Positions 40,198 to 51,043 of a DNA stretch of 64,000 nucleotides are shown here, piece by piece. Location: NCBI GenBank assembly GCA_905480195.1, contig CAJQPN010000014.1, forward strand, positions 62,001-126,000. The letters are read 5' to 3'. Position numbers and translations under genes: made by a program. The notes beneath the pieces were generated by a model. That model saw only the letters and a program-made list of their open reading frames with translations. It made no database searches and was not told the origin of the DNA. The stretch's first letter is position 1. Every line of letters begins with the position of its first letter. This DNA is from an uncultured Acidimicrobiales bacterium. Lineage in GTDB: Bacteria; Actinomycetota; Acidimicrobiia; Acidimicrobiales; Aldehydirespiratoraceae.

Positions 40198-40917
40198 GTG
40201 ACTCGGCTCGTGGCTCCCGCCAAGTTGACTCTCCGTCTTCGCATCACCGGCTTACGAGACGACGGGTATCACTTCATTGACGCCGAGATGGTCTCGCTCG
40301 ATTTCCACGACCTGCTTGATGTCCGCAGCGGTTCGGGGCTCGCGATCGAGGGTCCGGCTGGTACCGACTTCGTGGGTCCCGACGACGACAACCTCGTCGT
40401 CCGAGCGCTCCGGCTAGTCGACCGCGATGCGGCAGTTACGATCCACAAGCGCATCCCTGCCGGAGCGGGTCTTGGGGGTGGCTCCTCCGATGCGGCCGCG
40501 ATTCTTCGCTGGGCTGGGTTTGTCGATCTCGAGGCTGCAGCAGGTCTGGGCGCCGACGTTGCGTTCTGTTTGGTCGGTGGTCGCGCTCGGGTTACCGGGA
40601 TCGGCGAGAATGTCGTGCCGTTGCCCTACGTCGAGCAGACGTTCACGCTCGTTACGCCACCTGTGTTCTGCTCGACCCCAGCCGTCTACGCCGCCTGGGA
40701 CGAAATGGGAGGTCCGACGGGTGACAACGGCAACGATCTTGAGCCGGCTGCACTCGTTGTTGCGCCGGAGTTGACGCGCTGGCGCGACGAACTGGCCGAA
40801 GCAACGGGTCAGCGACCCCGGCTTGCTGGAAGCGGGTCGACATGGTTCGTCGACGGAACCCACCCAGAGGCGGGCCGCGTGGTCACGACGGTGCCAGCCG
40901 AGCAGCCGACAGATTGA
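40198..40917 (+). CDS. ispE: 4-diphosphocytidyl-2-C-methyl-D-erythritol kinase (short form)
   Basis: GHMP kinase of the MEP isoprenoid pathway. The ATP loop PAGAGLGGGSSDAAAILR, the catalytic Asp in LGADVAFCLVGG and the C-terminal LAGSGSTWF glycine loop identify it. The opening APAKLTLRLRITGLRDDGYH has Thr where Asn is usual after PAK(L/I). At 239 residues it is about 40-60 shorter than typical, mainly in the second half, so the fold is trimmed. GTG 40198 follows TAGTCT by 6 nt. It is separated from rsmA by the inverted MBL gene. Confidence 0.88.
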   Translation: MTRLVAPAKLTLRLRITGLRDDGYHFIDAEMVSLDFHDLLDVRSGSGLAIEGPAGTDFVGPDDDNLVVRALRLVDRDAAVTIHKRIPAGAGLGGGSSDAAAILRWAGFVDLEAAAGLGADVAFCLVGGRARVTGIGENVVPLPYVEQTFTLVTPPVFCSTPAVYAAWDEMGGPTGDNGNDLEPAALVVAPELTRWRDELAEATGQRPRLAGSGSTWFVDGTHPEAGRVVTTVPAEQPTD

Positions 40918-40971
40918 ACGTCACGACAAAGGAGGTAACAGCGGACGGCGCAAACCGCTCGCCGGAAGACC

Positions 40972-41061
40972 TCACTTCCGCTGGTGGCGCGTCCTTCGGA
41001 GCATCTTCTTGTGCTTCTTCTTGCGCATACGTTTGCGGCGCTTCTTGATCAGTGAACCCAC
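40972..41061 (-). CDS. Small ribosomal-type protein bS22 / AURKAIP1-COX24 domain (missed by the ORF track)
   Basis: A 29-codon minus-strand ORF from GTG 41061: [20 protein letters not shown] then LRRTRHQRK. It is almost superimposable on the actinobacterial 30S protein bS22 (mycobacterial form [25 protein letters not shown]...), often annotated as AURKAIP1/COX24-domain protein. Extremely basic, as expected for an rRNA-bound peptide. A TAGCGT box lies 8 nt before the GTG. The gene sits between ispE (convergent) and tRNA-Gln. Confidence 0.82.
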   Translation of the reverse strand: [29 protein letters not shown]

Positions 41062-41248
41062 GGCAGGCGACGCTACCGGCTCCGCGCCGGAGCGCCACCC
41101 TTCCGGTGCTCCGGATATTTCGTCGCATGGCATCGATCATCGGATTCTGGGTTGGGCTGTCGCCGCAGCGTTTGTCGAACGTGAAGGGTCGTCTCACCCT
41201 CCTGGTGCGCCGCTGACGCCGTTCGGCCGCTACGGTGACCCGGCGCAG

Positions 41249-41324
41249 TGGCCCGTAGTTCAATTGGCAGAACGTCGGCCTTTGGAGCCGAATGTTGCAG
41301 GTTCGAGTCCTGCCGGGCCAGCCA
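41249..41324 (+). tRNA. tRNA-Gln (anticodon TTG), CCA encoded
   Basis: A 76-nt cloverleaf: acceptor TGGCCCG/CGGGCCA, D-arm GTTCAATTGGCAGAAC, anticodon stem TCGGC/GCCGA around the loop CTTTGGA (anticodon TTG), T-arm GCAGG-TTCGAGT-CCTGC, discriminator G and genomic CCA. T33 and the TTCGA T-loop are intact. It reads CAA and, by wobble, CAG codons. Confidence 0.95.
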
Positions 41325-41346
41325 CTCGCGCGTCGCTCGCGCGCCG

Positions 41347-41352
41347 TATGAT
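41347..41352 (+). promoter_or_regulatory. -10 box of prs
   Basis: TATGAT, about 30 nt before ATG 41382, which has GAGGG 8 nt upstream. No good -35 is seen (it would fall in the 3' end of the tRNA gene). A GCGCG/CGCGC repeat lies between the tRNA and this box. Confidence 0.4.
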
Positions 41353-41381
41353 GCAGACGGACGCGAGTGAGGGCCACGGGG

Positions 41382-42365
41382 ATGCAACTGCTCAACCACA
41401 AGAAGCTTCACGTTGTCGCGGGTCGGGCCACCCAAGGGCTCGCCGCCGACATCTGCAGCGAACTCGGTGTTCGGCTGGGGACACCGGACATCGCCGAGTT
41501 CGCCAACGGCGAGATCCACGTCAAGTACAGCGAGTCGATTCGCGGCTCGGACGTCTTCATCGTCCAGACCCACACTGAGTGGGAAGGCCGCTCGATCAAC
41601 GACCAGATCATGGAACACCTGATCATGGTCGACGCCGCCAAGCGAGCGTCCGCAAAGCGAATCACCGCGGTTGCGCCCTTCTATGGCTATTCGCGTCAGG
41701 ACCGCAAGGCATCGGGTCGCGAGCCGATCACGGCGCGACTCATCGCTGATCTCTTCGCGGCTGCCGGCGCCGATCGACTGATTTCGGTCGATCTTCACTC
41801 CGGGCAGATCCAGGGCTTCTTCGACGGCCCGGTAGACCATCTCACGGCCATGCCCGTGCTGATCGAGTATCTCAAAGCACACAACGACGGTGACATGGTG
41901 ATCGTGTCGCCCGATGCCGGCCGCATGAAGGTCGCTGAGCGCTACACCAATCTTCTTGACGCCGATCTCGCCTACGTCCACAAGAGGCGCTCGACGGAGG
42001 AGAAGAACGCAGTGGAAGCCAAGGAGATCATCGGTGATGTGAAGGGACGCACCTGTGTCCTCATCGACGACATGATCGACACCGGTGGCACCATCTGCGC
42101 AGCAGCTGAACTGCTCCACGACTACGAGGCCAAGCGGATCATCATCGCCACCACACATGGCGTGTTCTCGGGCCCTGCGATCGACCGAATCAAGAACGCA
42201 CCGGTCGAGACGGTGCTCGTCACCGACACCTTGCCGCTGCCGAGCGAGAAGCAGGCCGACAAGATCACGGTCTTGTCCGTCGCTCCAATCATCGCCCAAG
42301 CCATCTCGGCGGTGTTCGAAGACACGTCGGTCAGCGAGATCTTTGGCGGAAATCACCTCGCCTGA
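41382..42365 (+). CDS. prs: Ribose-phosphate pyrophosphokinase
   Basis: Makes PRPP from ribose 5-phosphate and ATP for nucleotide, His and Trp synthesis. From ATG 41382 the product is 327 residues. Motifs: EFANGEIHVKYSESIRGSDV, the flexible YGYSRQDRKASGREPI loop, the catalytic VDLHSGQIQGFFDGPVDHL (His and Asp metal/substrate ligands), and the PRPP-binding VLIDDMIDTGGTICAAA. GTG 41367 is in frame, but the GAGGG at 8 nt favours the ATG. prs-rplY-pth is a conserved actinobacterial set (glmU, often next to prs, is absent here). Confidence 0.95.
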   Translation: MQLLNHKKLHVVAGRATQGLAADICSELGVRLGTPDIAEFANGEIHVKYSESIRGSDVFIVQTHTEWEGRSINDQIMEHLIMVDAAKRASAKRITAVAPFYGYSRQDRKASGREPITARLIADLFAAAGADRLISVDLHSGQIQGFFDGPVDHLTAMPVLIEYLKAHNDGDMVIVSPDAGRMKVAERYTNLLDADLAYVHKRRSTEEKNAVEAKEIIGDVKGRTCVLIDDMIDTGGTICAAAELLHDYEAKRIIIATTHGVFSGPAIDRIKNAPVETVLVTDTLPLPSEKQADKITVLSVAPIIAQAISAVFEDTSVSEIFGGNHLA

Positions 42366-42459
42366 CCCGGGTGGCGCTGCACTACACCCCCGATAGTCTT
42401 ATCGATCGGCCCAAGTCCGGGCTCGTATTTTCGCTGTGCCCCTCCAGGAGCCGAATCCC

Positions 42460-43125
42460 ATGTCTGAACTGCTGCTGAGCGCCGAATCCGGGCGCAAGGA
42501 AGGCACCCGCCCGTCTCGTCGTCTCCGGCGTGAAGGCAAGGTCCCTGCTGTCGTCTACGGTCTCAACACCGACCCGCTCGCGGTCTCTATCGAATGGCCG
42601 GCGTTGCGCAAGGCGTTGACCACCGACAGCGGTCTCAACGCCCTCATCACCCTCGACATCGACGGCGACAAAGCACTCGCCGTCATCAAGGATCTGCAGC
42701 GTCACCCCGTTCGCCGCGACGTGATCCACGTCGACTTCCTGCGTGTCACCGAGGACATGACGATCGACGTCGAGGTCCCAATCATCCTCGAGGGCGAGGC
42801 TCGCAACGTCACGATGTATGACGGCATGATCGACCAGTCGATGTACTCGATGACCGTCTCGGTCAAACCGACCGATGTCCCGCAGCAGATCATCGTCGAT
42901 GTGACCGCCCTCGAACTCGGTGAGACCATCAAGGTCGCCGACATCAACCTGCCGGCCGGTGCGTCGAGCGCGATGAACCCCGAGGAGACCGTCGCAATCG
43001 CTCTCATCACCCGATCCACCCGTGAAGCAATCCGGCGTTCCGAGGAGTCCGAGGCCAGCGACGCTGCCGAGGGCGAAACAGCGTCCGACGCGGGTGACAA
43101 CGACGCCGACGGCGACGAGGGCTGA
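42460..43125 (+). CDS. rplY: 50S ribosomal protein bL25 (general stress protein Ctc type)
   Basis: Binds 5S rRNA in the large subunit. The 221-residue Ctc form has the N-terminal L25 domain (AESGRKEGTRPSRRLRREGK, PAVVYG, HPVRRDVIHVDFL) and a C-terminal beta domain (VTALELGETIKVADINLP). An unusually acidic tail (SEESEASDAAEGETASDAGD...) of about 30 residues follows. The track start at 42436 is earlier, but ATG 42460 has AGGAG 9 nt upstream. It precedes pth as in mycobacteria. Confidence 0.95.
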   Translation: MSELLLSAESGRKEGTRPSRRLRREGKVPAVVYGLNTDPLAVSIEWPALRKALTTDSGLNALITLDIDGDKALAVIKDLQRHPVRRDVIHVDFLRVTEDMTIDVEVPIILEGEARNVTMYDGMIDQSMYSMTVSVKPTDVPQQIIVDVTALELGETIKVADINLPAGASSAMNPEETVAIALITRSTREAIRRSEESEASDAAEGETASDAGDNDADGDEG

Positions 43126-43145
43126 CCTTCCGGCCCGCCCGAGAG

Positions 43146-43757
43146 ATGGTGCGGCGCAAACACGAACGATCGGGTACCCCGGCCGACCTTCTGGTCATCG
43201 GTCTCGGCAATCCCGGCGATCAGTACTCCCAGACGCGGCACAACGCAGGGTTCTGGGTCGTCGATGAAGTCGTCCGTCGTCACGGGGGACGACTTCGTCG
43301 TGGCCGGCGCGACCACGCTGAGAGCGAAGTCGTGCGAGTCGGCGACAAGACCGTTGCGGTCGCGGTGCCGGTCACGTTCTACAACGAGGCGGGCCGGGCC
43401 GCCGGAGCGCTCGTCAAGCGACACGGGATCACCGACCTGTCGCGGCTGCTCGTTGTCCATGACGAACTCGATCTTCCGGTCGGCCGAATGAAGCTGAAGG
43501 TGGGGGGCGGGTTGGCGGGCAACAACGGTCTCAAATCGATCCGCGCTCACCTCCGCGCTGATGGGTTCTCGCGGCTTCGTATCGGAGTGGGTAAGCCCGA
43601 GCCTGGCGCCATGACAGGTCGCGACTGGGTGCTCAAGCGGCCGGCACGCGCCGAACGTCCGGTTCTGGAGCGAGTGGTTGCGAACGCGGCCGACGCAGTG
43701 GAGTTTCTTGCGGTGTCCGACATCGAAGCCACAATGAACCGCTTCAACGTCTCCTGA
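43146..43757 (+). CDS. pth: Peptidyl-tRNA hydrolase
   Basis: Releases peptides from dropped-off peptidyl-tRNA. The 203-residue product has VIGLGNPGDQYSQTRHNAGF (catalytic His), VPVTFYNEAGRA (usual Met-Asn is Tyr-Asn, with Asn kept), VHDELDLPVGRMKLK (catalytic Asp) and GLAGNNGLKSIRAHL. It follows rplY by 20 nt and precedes mfd by 5 nt, so it is likely co-transcribed. Confidence 0.95.
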   Translation: MVRRKHERSGTPADLLVIGLGNPGDQYSQTRHNAGFWVVDEVVRRHGGRLRRGRRDHAESEVVRVGDKTVAVAVPVTFYNEAGRAAGALVKRHGITDLSRLLVVHDELDLPVGRMKLKVGGGLAGNNGLKSIRAHLRADGFSRLRIGVGKPEPGAMTGRDWVLKRPARAERPVLERVVANAADAVEFLAVSDIEATMNRFNVS

Positions 43758-43762
43758 TCTCC

Positions 43763-46700
43763 GTGCCTGACCCCGCCACAGCTCCGCTCCGCGACCTTCT
43801 CGATCGACTCAGCGACGATCCGTCGATCGACGCTGCGCTCGGTCGCCGCAAACCGGTGATCGCCATCGGTGACGCCGGGCGTGCGCTGGTGCTGGCGGGC
43901 CTCGTCGCAGCGTCCGACCGGCGGCCAGTCCTCGTTGGTACTGCCACCCAGACCGAGGCTGAACGCCTCGCGACCGATGCCGGTGCCGTGCTTGGCTCGG
44001 ATCGGGTCCTGCACTTTCCAGCGTGGGAGACCTTGCCATTCGAACGGGTGAGTCCGGGAGTCGAGACGATGGGCCAACGTCTGCGCGTGCTCCACCGGCT
44101 CAGCTCGGATCGTCCACCGGCGCTCGTCGTGGCGTCTGCTCGAGCGCTGGTGCAGCGCATCGATCCCGCTGCGGTGATCGAACCGATCGTGGTACGCCCC
44201 GGCGATCAGATCGATCCGGTCGAACTCGTCAAGCGATTGGTCGTGCTCGGGTATCGCCGTGAAGGACAAGTTGAGCATCGAGGCGAGGTCGCCGTGCGAG
44301 GTTCGATCGTCGATGTCTACCCGAGTACGGCAGATGCCCCCGTCCGGATCGACCTGTGGGGCGATGAGGTCGATCGGTTGACCGAGTTCGCGGTCGCCGA
44401 CCAGCGCTCGACCGTGGCCGTCGACCAGGCGGTGCTCTACCCGTGTCGCGAGTTTCGGCCGACCGAGTACCGACGGGCGAAGGCAGCCGAGCTGGTGCAG
44501 ACCGAGCCGTGGGGACGCGAGCAATGGGATCGTTTCGCCGACGGAACGCTCTTCGACGGCATGGAGTCGTGGTTGCCGTGGCTCGTCGATGGAGAGCATC
44601 TGTTGACCGATCTGATCGGGAGCGACGGCCTCATCACCTTTGTGGAGCCACGGCGCGTGCGTGACCGGGCAGCCGAGATCATCGCTGAGGAAGCCGACCT
44701 TGCGTCGTCGCTCGCTCGAACTTGGGACGTCGCCGCTGACGAGGTCCATCGTCTGCATCTGTCGTTCGATCGTCTGTTGGAACGAACCGATGCGGCGGCG
44801 TGGTCGGTGCTTGCGACGCCCGACCAGCCGTCGACACCCGTTGTCGCCTCGTCCGGCTGGGAGCCAGTCGTCGGCGATCTGACGCCAACCGTTGCGCGGA
44901 TACGTTCGCTGCTCGACAACGAGTACACCGTCGTTGTCGCCGCCGATGGTGAAGCGAGTGCGCAACGACTCGCCACCCTTTTGACCGACCAGGGCCTTTC
45001 GTTCACCGCCACCGATGCCGCTCGGAGTGGAGGAGTGGTTGTTGCACCGCTCGACCGCGGCGTCGTGTTGCCCGATATCAAGCTTGCGGTACTCGCAGAG
45101 TCCGACCTCACCGGACGGCGCCGCACTCACCGTCCGTCGCGTCGGCGCAAGCGCGACACGCAGCGGTTCTTCGAGGACCTGCGTGAAGGCTCGTTCGTTG
45201 TTCACCACCAGCACGGTGTCGCTCGGTTCGGCGGCATGGTGACGCGAGCGATCGGTGGCAACGAGCGCGACTATCTGCTGCTCGAGTATCGAGGTGGCGA
45301 CAAGCTCTATGTGCCATCCGACCAGATCGAGTCGGTCCGTCACTACACGGGCGGCGACACGCCGACGCTTTCGAAAATGGGTGGCGCCGACTGGCACCAG
45401 ACCAAGGCAAGAGTCCGCTCGGCGGTCCAGGAGATCGCACAGGAACTCGTGGTCCTCTATCAGCGTCGGGTCACCACAGCGGGTCATCCGTTCGAACCCG
45501 ACACTCCATGGCAGCGCGAGTTCGAGGCCTCCTTCCCCTTTCAGGAGACGACCGATCAGGTCAACGCCATCATCGATGTCAAAGGCGACATGGAGCAGCC
45601 CACGCCGATGGATCGACTCGTTGTCGGTGATGTCGGTTTCGGCAAGACCGAGATCGCGTTGCGGGCTGCATTCAAGGCGATCCAGGGGGGTAGGCAGGTT
45701 GCGGTGCTCGTGCCCACCACGCTTCTGGCCCAGCAGCACTTCTCCACGTTCTCCGAGCGGATGGCGGCGTACCCGATCCGGGTCGAGGTGCTGAGCCGCT
45801 TCCTCACGAACAAGCAGGCCAAAGTGGTCACCGACGGTCTCGAAGACGGCTCGGTTGACCTCGTGATCGGTACCCACCGACTGCTGAGTGACGGTGTGCA
45901 GTTCAAGAATCTTGGACTGCTCGTCGTTGATGAGGAGCAGCGTTTCGGCGTCTCCCACAAGGAGCAGATCAAAGAGATCCGGCACGATGTCGACGTTCTC
46001 ACGCTCACCGCGACGCCGATCCCCCGCACGATGGAGATGAGCCTCACGGGCATCCGCGACATGTCGTTGCTCAACACCGCTCCCGCTGACCGTCAGCCGA
46101 TCCTCACCTACGTCGGCGAATACGACGACCAACCGGTGGCCGAGGCGATACGTCGCGAGTTACTGCGGGAGGGCCAGGTGTTTTTCGTGCACAACCGGGT
46201 GCGCGACATCGAACACGTGGCAGCCAACCTTCGCGATCTCGTTCCGGAGGCCAGGATCGCGATCGCGCACGGTCAGATGGACGAAGGGACGCTCGAGCGA
46301 GTTGTCATCGACTTCTGGGAGGGTCGCTTCGACGTTCTCGTGTGTACCACCATCATCGAATCGGGCATCGACATGCCCACCGTCAACACCCTTGTCGTCG
46401 ACCGAGCCGATCTTCTCGGGCTGGGGCAGTTGCATCAGCTGCGAGGCCGTGTCGGGAGAGCCGGTCAGCGGGCGTATGCGTACTTGTTGCACCCGCGCGA
46501 TCGGGTGTTGAGCGAGGAGGCCTACGAGCGACTCAAGACGATCGGCGAGGCGACCGAGCTTGGCTCCGGGTTCCGCATCGCTATGCGTGACCTCGAGATC
46601 CGAGGCGCAGGCAACCTCCTCGGTACCGGTCAGTCGGGCCATATCGCAGCTGTCGGCTATGACCTCTACTGCCAGATGGTCACCGAGGCGGTCGGCGAGC

Positions 46701-47230
46701 TTCGCGGCGAGAAGCCCGTGGAAGCCGTCGAGATCGCCATCGAGGTTCCCGGCGATGCGCACCTTCCTGACGACTACGTGTTGAAGGAAACGAATCGGCT
46801 CGAGGCCTACCGTCGCCTTGCGTCGATCGAGACGCTCGACCAGCTCGACGACGTCCGAGCCGAGTGGCTCGACCGGTTCGGTCCGATCCCGCCGCAGGCA
46901 GAGGCGTTACTGCAGGTCGGCCGGTTGCGGGTGGAATGCGTACGAACCGGTGTCCGCGAGATCACCGTCACGAAGGGGCCAGGGTTCGGTGGGCCCGATC
47001 ACATCGCTCGTCTGTCGCCGGTGCGCCTTCCCGACAGCCGTCAGGTGCGGATGGAACGGCTGTACTCGGGCAAGGGCTCGGGTAATGCCGCCGTCTACAA
47101 GGATGCAATCGGCGAATTGCAGTTGCCGATGCACAAGAAGCGGGGGGCTGTCGTCGATCAGCTGGTCGAGGTGATGGCCGACCTGATCCCCGACAGACCT
47201 GATCGGCCCGATAACCTTCACAGTCCGTGA
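43763..47230 (+). CDS. mfd: Transcription-repair coupling factor
   Basis: Removes RNA polymerase stalled at DNA damage and recruits UvrA. The 1155-residue length is standard. Domains in order: UvrB-like region (residues 1 to about 350), the RNA-polymerase-interaction domain ([17 protein letters not shown], near 475), and the RecG-like translocase with Walker [15 protein letters not shown], Walker B-type VDEEQRFGV and [32 protein letters not shown] and the C-terminal TRCF domain complete it. GTG start 5 nt after pth. The long minus-strand ORF of 861 residues in the track is its shadow. Confidence 0.97.
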   Translation: MPDPATAPLRDLLDRLSDDPSIDAALGRRKPVIAIGDAGRALVLAGLVAASDRRPVLVGTATQTEAERLATDAGAVLGSDRVLHFPAWETLPFERVSPGVETMGQRLRVLHRLSSDRPPALVVASARALVQRIDPAAVIEPIVVRPGDQIDPVELVKRLVVLGYRREGQVEHRGEVAVRGSIVDVYPSTADAPVRIDLWGDEVDRLTEFAVADQRSTVAVDQAVLYPCREFRPTEYRRAKAAELVQTEPWGREQWDRFADGTLFDGMESWLPWLVDGEHLLTDLIGSDGLITFVEPRRVRDRAAEIIAEEADLASSLARTWDVAADEVHRLHLSFDRLLERTDAAAWSVLATPDQPSTPVVASSGWEPVVGDLTPTVARIRSLLDNEYTVVVAADGEASAQRLATLLTDQGLSFTATDAARSGGVVVAPLDRGVVLPDIKLAVLAESDLTGRRRTHRPSRRRKRDTQRFFEDLREGSFVVHHQHGVARFGGMVTRAIGGNERDYLLLEYRGGDKLYVPSDQIESVRHYTGGDTPTLSKMGGADWHQTKARVRSAVQEIAQELVVLYQRRVTTAGHPFEPDTPWQREFEASFPFQETTDQVNAIIDVKGDMEQPTPMDRLVVGDVGFGKTEIALRAAFKAIQGGRQVAVLVPTTLLAQQHFSTFSERMAAYPIRVEVLSRFLTNKQAKVVTDGLEDGSVDLVIGTHRLLSDGVQFKNLGLLVVDEEQRFGVSHKEQIKEIRHDVDVLTLTATPIPRTMEMSLTGIRDMSLLNTAPADRQPILTYVGEYDDQPVAEAIRRELLREGQVFFVHNRVRDIEHVAANLRDLVPEARIAIAHGQMDEGTLERVVIDFWEGRFDVLVCTTIIESGIDMPTVNTLVVDRADLLGLGQLHQLRGRVGRAGQRAYAYLLHPRDRVLSEEAYERLKTIGEATELGSGFRIAMRDLEIRGAGNLLGTGQSGHIAAVGYDLYCQMVTEAVGELRGEKPVEAVEIAIEVPGDAHLPDDYVLKETNRLEAYRRLASIETLDQLDDVRAEWLDRFGPIPPQAEALLQVGRLRVECVRTGVREITVTKGPGFGGPDHIARLSPVRLPDSRQVRMERLYSGKGSGNAAVYKDAIGELQLPMHKKRGAVVDQLVEVMADLIPDRPDRPDNLHSP

Positions 47231-48189
47231 GCACTGATTCGCCCTCCTCTCCCTCGAACGTCCGGCTCGGCCTGACGATCGTCGCCCTTGCCGGGGTGAT
47301 CGTTGCGATCGCCTTCGCATGGCTCAACGAACGTGGCGATGATGCAGCCGTGGCGAGCTTCCTCGACGAAGAGTTCACTGCAGGCGAGCTTCACGAGATC
47401 CTCGAGTCGCTGCCGCCCAACATTCCGGCTGGGATTGACCACGGCACGATGGGCAAGGCGTTGCCAGGCCAGGTGATCACCCAGTGGGTCCAGTACGCCG
47501 CGCTACGGGCTGAGCTCGCTGACCGGGGTTATGTCGCCGACGATCAGGATCGCGCCACAGCCCTCGCCGCAATGGCCAACGACCCCACGCTCGACCCGTC
47601 GTCGGGTTTCGGTCGGTTCCTGATCGGGCTTCAGGCCGAGATTGAGCTCGCCAACCGGTACGCAGCCGACGAGGTCGGCTCGGTCGCCTTCGAGCCGCCC
47701 GAGTATCTGTGTTCGACACACATCCTCTTCGAGTCCGAGGAGGACGCGCTCGGCTTCGCCGCTCACATTGATGAGGGCTACGACTTCGACGTGTTGATGA
47801 TGGAGTACCGCGAGGCTGCCATCGGTTCCGGCGAAGACCTCGGTTGTGTGGCCAGCTCCACCTTCGTGCCGGAGTTCTCCGACGGGGCTCGTGCCACCGG
47901 CGTCGGTATTTCTGCGCCGGTCGAGTCGCCGTTCGGCTGGCACGTGATCCAGGTTCGCTCGATCGGTCCGCTCGCCGCTGACGTGCACCCCGAGATGGAC
48001 CCGGTCTCGATCGATGCGTTGTTGCAGAGCGCAGCCGAAACGGTGAACGAGGCGGCATTCGGCGAGGTGCGACGAGCGCTCGAGTCCGGCGCACTTTCCC
48101 GGCTCGGTGTTGGCGACGACGTGTTCGTCGATCCGCGCTACGGACGTTGGGACGCAACGAGTCTCACCGTCCTGCCGATCGGCGGCTGA
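47227..48189 (+). CDS. Membrane-anchored peptidyl-prolyl isomerase, parvulin type
   Basis: A 320-residue protein with an N-terminal helix (VRLGLTIVALAGVIVAIAFAW, about 12-32) that anchors it outside the membrane, then a SurA/PrsA-like helical region. A parvulin domain follows: STHILFESEEDALGFAAHI, then GSGEDLGCVASSTFVPEF and SPFGWHVIQVRSIGP. It probably helps fold exported proteins. GTG 47227 overlaps the mfd stop (GTGA). In mycobacteria lipoprotein LpqU lies near this position, next to mazG and eno. Confidence 0.85.
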   Translation: MSTDSPSSPSNVRLGLTIVALAGVIVAIAFAWLNERGDDAAVASFLDEEFTAGELHEILESLPPNIPAGIDHGTMGKALPGQVITQWVQYAALRAELADRGYVADDQDRATALAAMANDPTLDPSSGFGRFLIGLQAEIELANRYAADEVGSVAFEPPEYLCSTHILFESEEDALGFAAHIDEGYDFDVLMMEYREAAIGSGEDLGCVASSTFVPEFSDGARATGVGISAPVESPFGWHVIQVRSIGPLAADVHPEMDPVSIDALLQSAAETVNEAAFGEVRRALESGALSRLGVGDDVFVDPRYGRWDATSLTVLPIGG

Positions 48190-48194
48190 CGTTT

Positions 48195-49643
48195 GTGGGG
48201 CGACTGACGATCGTCGGACTGGGTCCGGCTGGCCCCGAATTGATCACGCCCCAGACGCAGGCTGCGATTGCTGCAGCCGACCAGGTCTGGTTGCGCACCG
48301 CCCGCCACCCGGCCGCCGTCGGTATTGATGCCGGGTCGTTCGATGCGGTGTACGAGGCTGCTGACACGTTCGAGGATGTGTACGCCGAGATCGCGGCTCG
48401 GTTGATCGCTGACGTTGCGAGCAGAGACGAGTACTCCGTCGTCTATGCGGTACCTGGCTCGCCACTGGTGCTCGAGCGCACAGTCGAGCTCCTGCGGGCT
48501 GAGGCCGAGGCCGGTCGCCTCGTCGTCGATGTTCTTCCGGCGGTCTCGTTCCTCGACACCGTTTGGGCGCGTCTCGGGCTCGATCCGGTGGAGGCAGGCG
48601 TGCGCCTCATCGATGGGCATGCCTTCGCCACTGCAGCTGCCGGTCAGACGGGCCCGCTCCTGGTTGCACACACGCATGCGAACCACGTGTTGAGCGACAT
48701 CAAGCTCGCCATCGACGAGCCGCCGGCTCGGGCAGTGCTGTTGCAGCGGCTCGGCTTGCCCGACGAGGCGATCGTTGAGGTCGAGTGGTCCGATATCGAC
48801 CGAGCAGTTGACGCCGACCATCTGACATCGCTCTTCATTCCGGAACTGACCGAGCCGGTCGCGCACGAATTCGCCCGGTTCGACGAACTCGTGCGTCTTC
48901 TTCGCGAACAGTGTCCGTGGGATCGTGAACAGACCCATGCGAGCTTGCGACGTCACCTCCTCGAGGAGACCCACGAGGTCCTGGAGGCACTCGACGCCCG
49001 GTCGGTCATCGACGACGATCTCGATGCCCCCGATCTCGACGAGCACCTCGTCGAAGAGCTTGGTGATCTGCTGTACCAGATCTTTTTCCATGCCCGTCTC
49101 GGGGCGGAGCGGGGCTCGTTCACGATTGCTGACGTTGCGCGGGGGATCCACGACAAGCTCGTCGTGCGCCATCCACATGTCTTTGGTGATGTCGAGGCGA
49201 CCGATGCTGCATCTGTTTTGCCCATCTGGAATGCAGCGAAGGCGCAGGAGAAGAAACGTGAGTCGGCGATGGATGGCATCCCTGCTGCACTTCCTGGCTT
49301 GACCCTCGCAGCAAAGGTGCAGAAGCGGGCTCGCAGCGCAGGGTTCGACTGGGAGGGTGGCGTCGAGGTCGCGTATGCAGACGTCGAGGCCGAACTCGGT
49401 GAGGTTCGCAACGATCCGTCCGAGCACGAAGTCGGTGATCTGCTCTTCGCCGCAGTCCAAGTTGCTCGCCGGCTCGATGTCGATCCCGAGGATGCGATTC
49501 GGGGGGCGGTTCGTCGCTTCACCTCACGGTTCCGACTCGTCGAGGCGTTGGCCGGTGATGCGGCTGCTCTCGAAACAGCCGACGAGCGTCAACTCGCTGA
49601 GTGGTGGTCGCAGGCAAAAACGCACGAAGCTCTGGCAGACTGA
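48195..49643 (+). CDS. mazG: Tetrapyrrole methylase-MazG fusion, nucleoside triphosphate pyrophosphohydrolase
   Basis: From GTG 48195 the 482-residue product starts with a tetrapyrrole-methylase domain (GRLTIVGLGPAGPELITPQ, then AVPGSPLVLERTV; residues 1 to about 225) joined to a MazG region. PWDREQTHASLRRHLLEETHEVLEAL and ELGDLLYQIFFHARLG hold the acidic Mg2+ site, and a second MazG-like half follows (EHEVGDLLFAAVQVARRL). This is the Bacillus YabN layout. MazG hydrolyses NTPs, protecting against mutagenic nucleotides. The track start at 48147 overlaps the previous gene. Confidence 0.9.
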   Translation: MGRLTIVGLGPAGPELITPQTQAAIAAADQVWLRTARHPAAVGIDAGSFDAVYEAADTFEDVYAEIAARLIADVASRDEYSVVYAVPGSPLVLERTVELLRAEAEAGRLVVDVLPAVSFLDTVWARLGLDPVEAGVRLIDGHAFATAAAGQTGPLLVAHTHANHVLSDIKLAIDEPPARAVLLQRLGLPDEAIVEVEWSDIDRAVDADHLTSLFIPELTEPVAHEFARFDELVRLLREQCPWDREQTHASLRRHLLEETHEVLEALDARSVIDDDLDAPDLDEHLVEELGDLLYQIFFHARLGAERGSFTIADVARGIHDKLVVRHPHVFGDVEATDAASVLPIWNAAKAQEKKRESAMDGIPAALPGLTLAAKVQKRARSAGFDWEGGVEVAYADVEAELGEVRNDPSEHEVGDLLFAAVQVARRLDVDPEDAIRGAVRRFTSRFRLVEALAGDAAALETADERQLAEWWSQAKTHEALAD

Positions 49644-49671
49644 GGGCCTCGAGCGGCGGAAAGACCGTAGT

Positions 49672-49688
49672 TCGCGCGCTCCGCGCGA
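49672..49688. other. Inverted repeat in the eno leader
   Basis: TCGCGCG-CTC-CGCGCGA, a perfect 7-bp palindrome, with a further TTCGCGCG copy at 49701-49708. It lies between mazG and eno and may act as an RNA hairpin or operator. Confidence 0.4.
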
Positions 49689-49739
49689 GATCCATCACCC
49701 TTCGCGCGAGGAGCAATAACCTTGCGGGTGAGCGAGTAG

Positions 49740-51041
<1,302 letters not shown>

Positions 51042-51043
51042 CC

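Noticed and set aside
43547-46132. An 861-residue minus-strand ORF
   Set aside because: Antisense to mfd, which has complete family motifs; the antisense product shows none and reflects GC-rich third positions.
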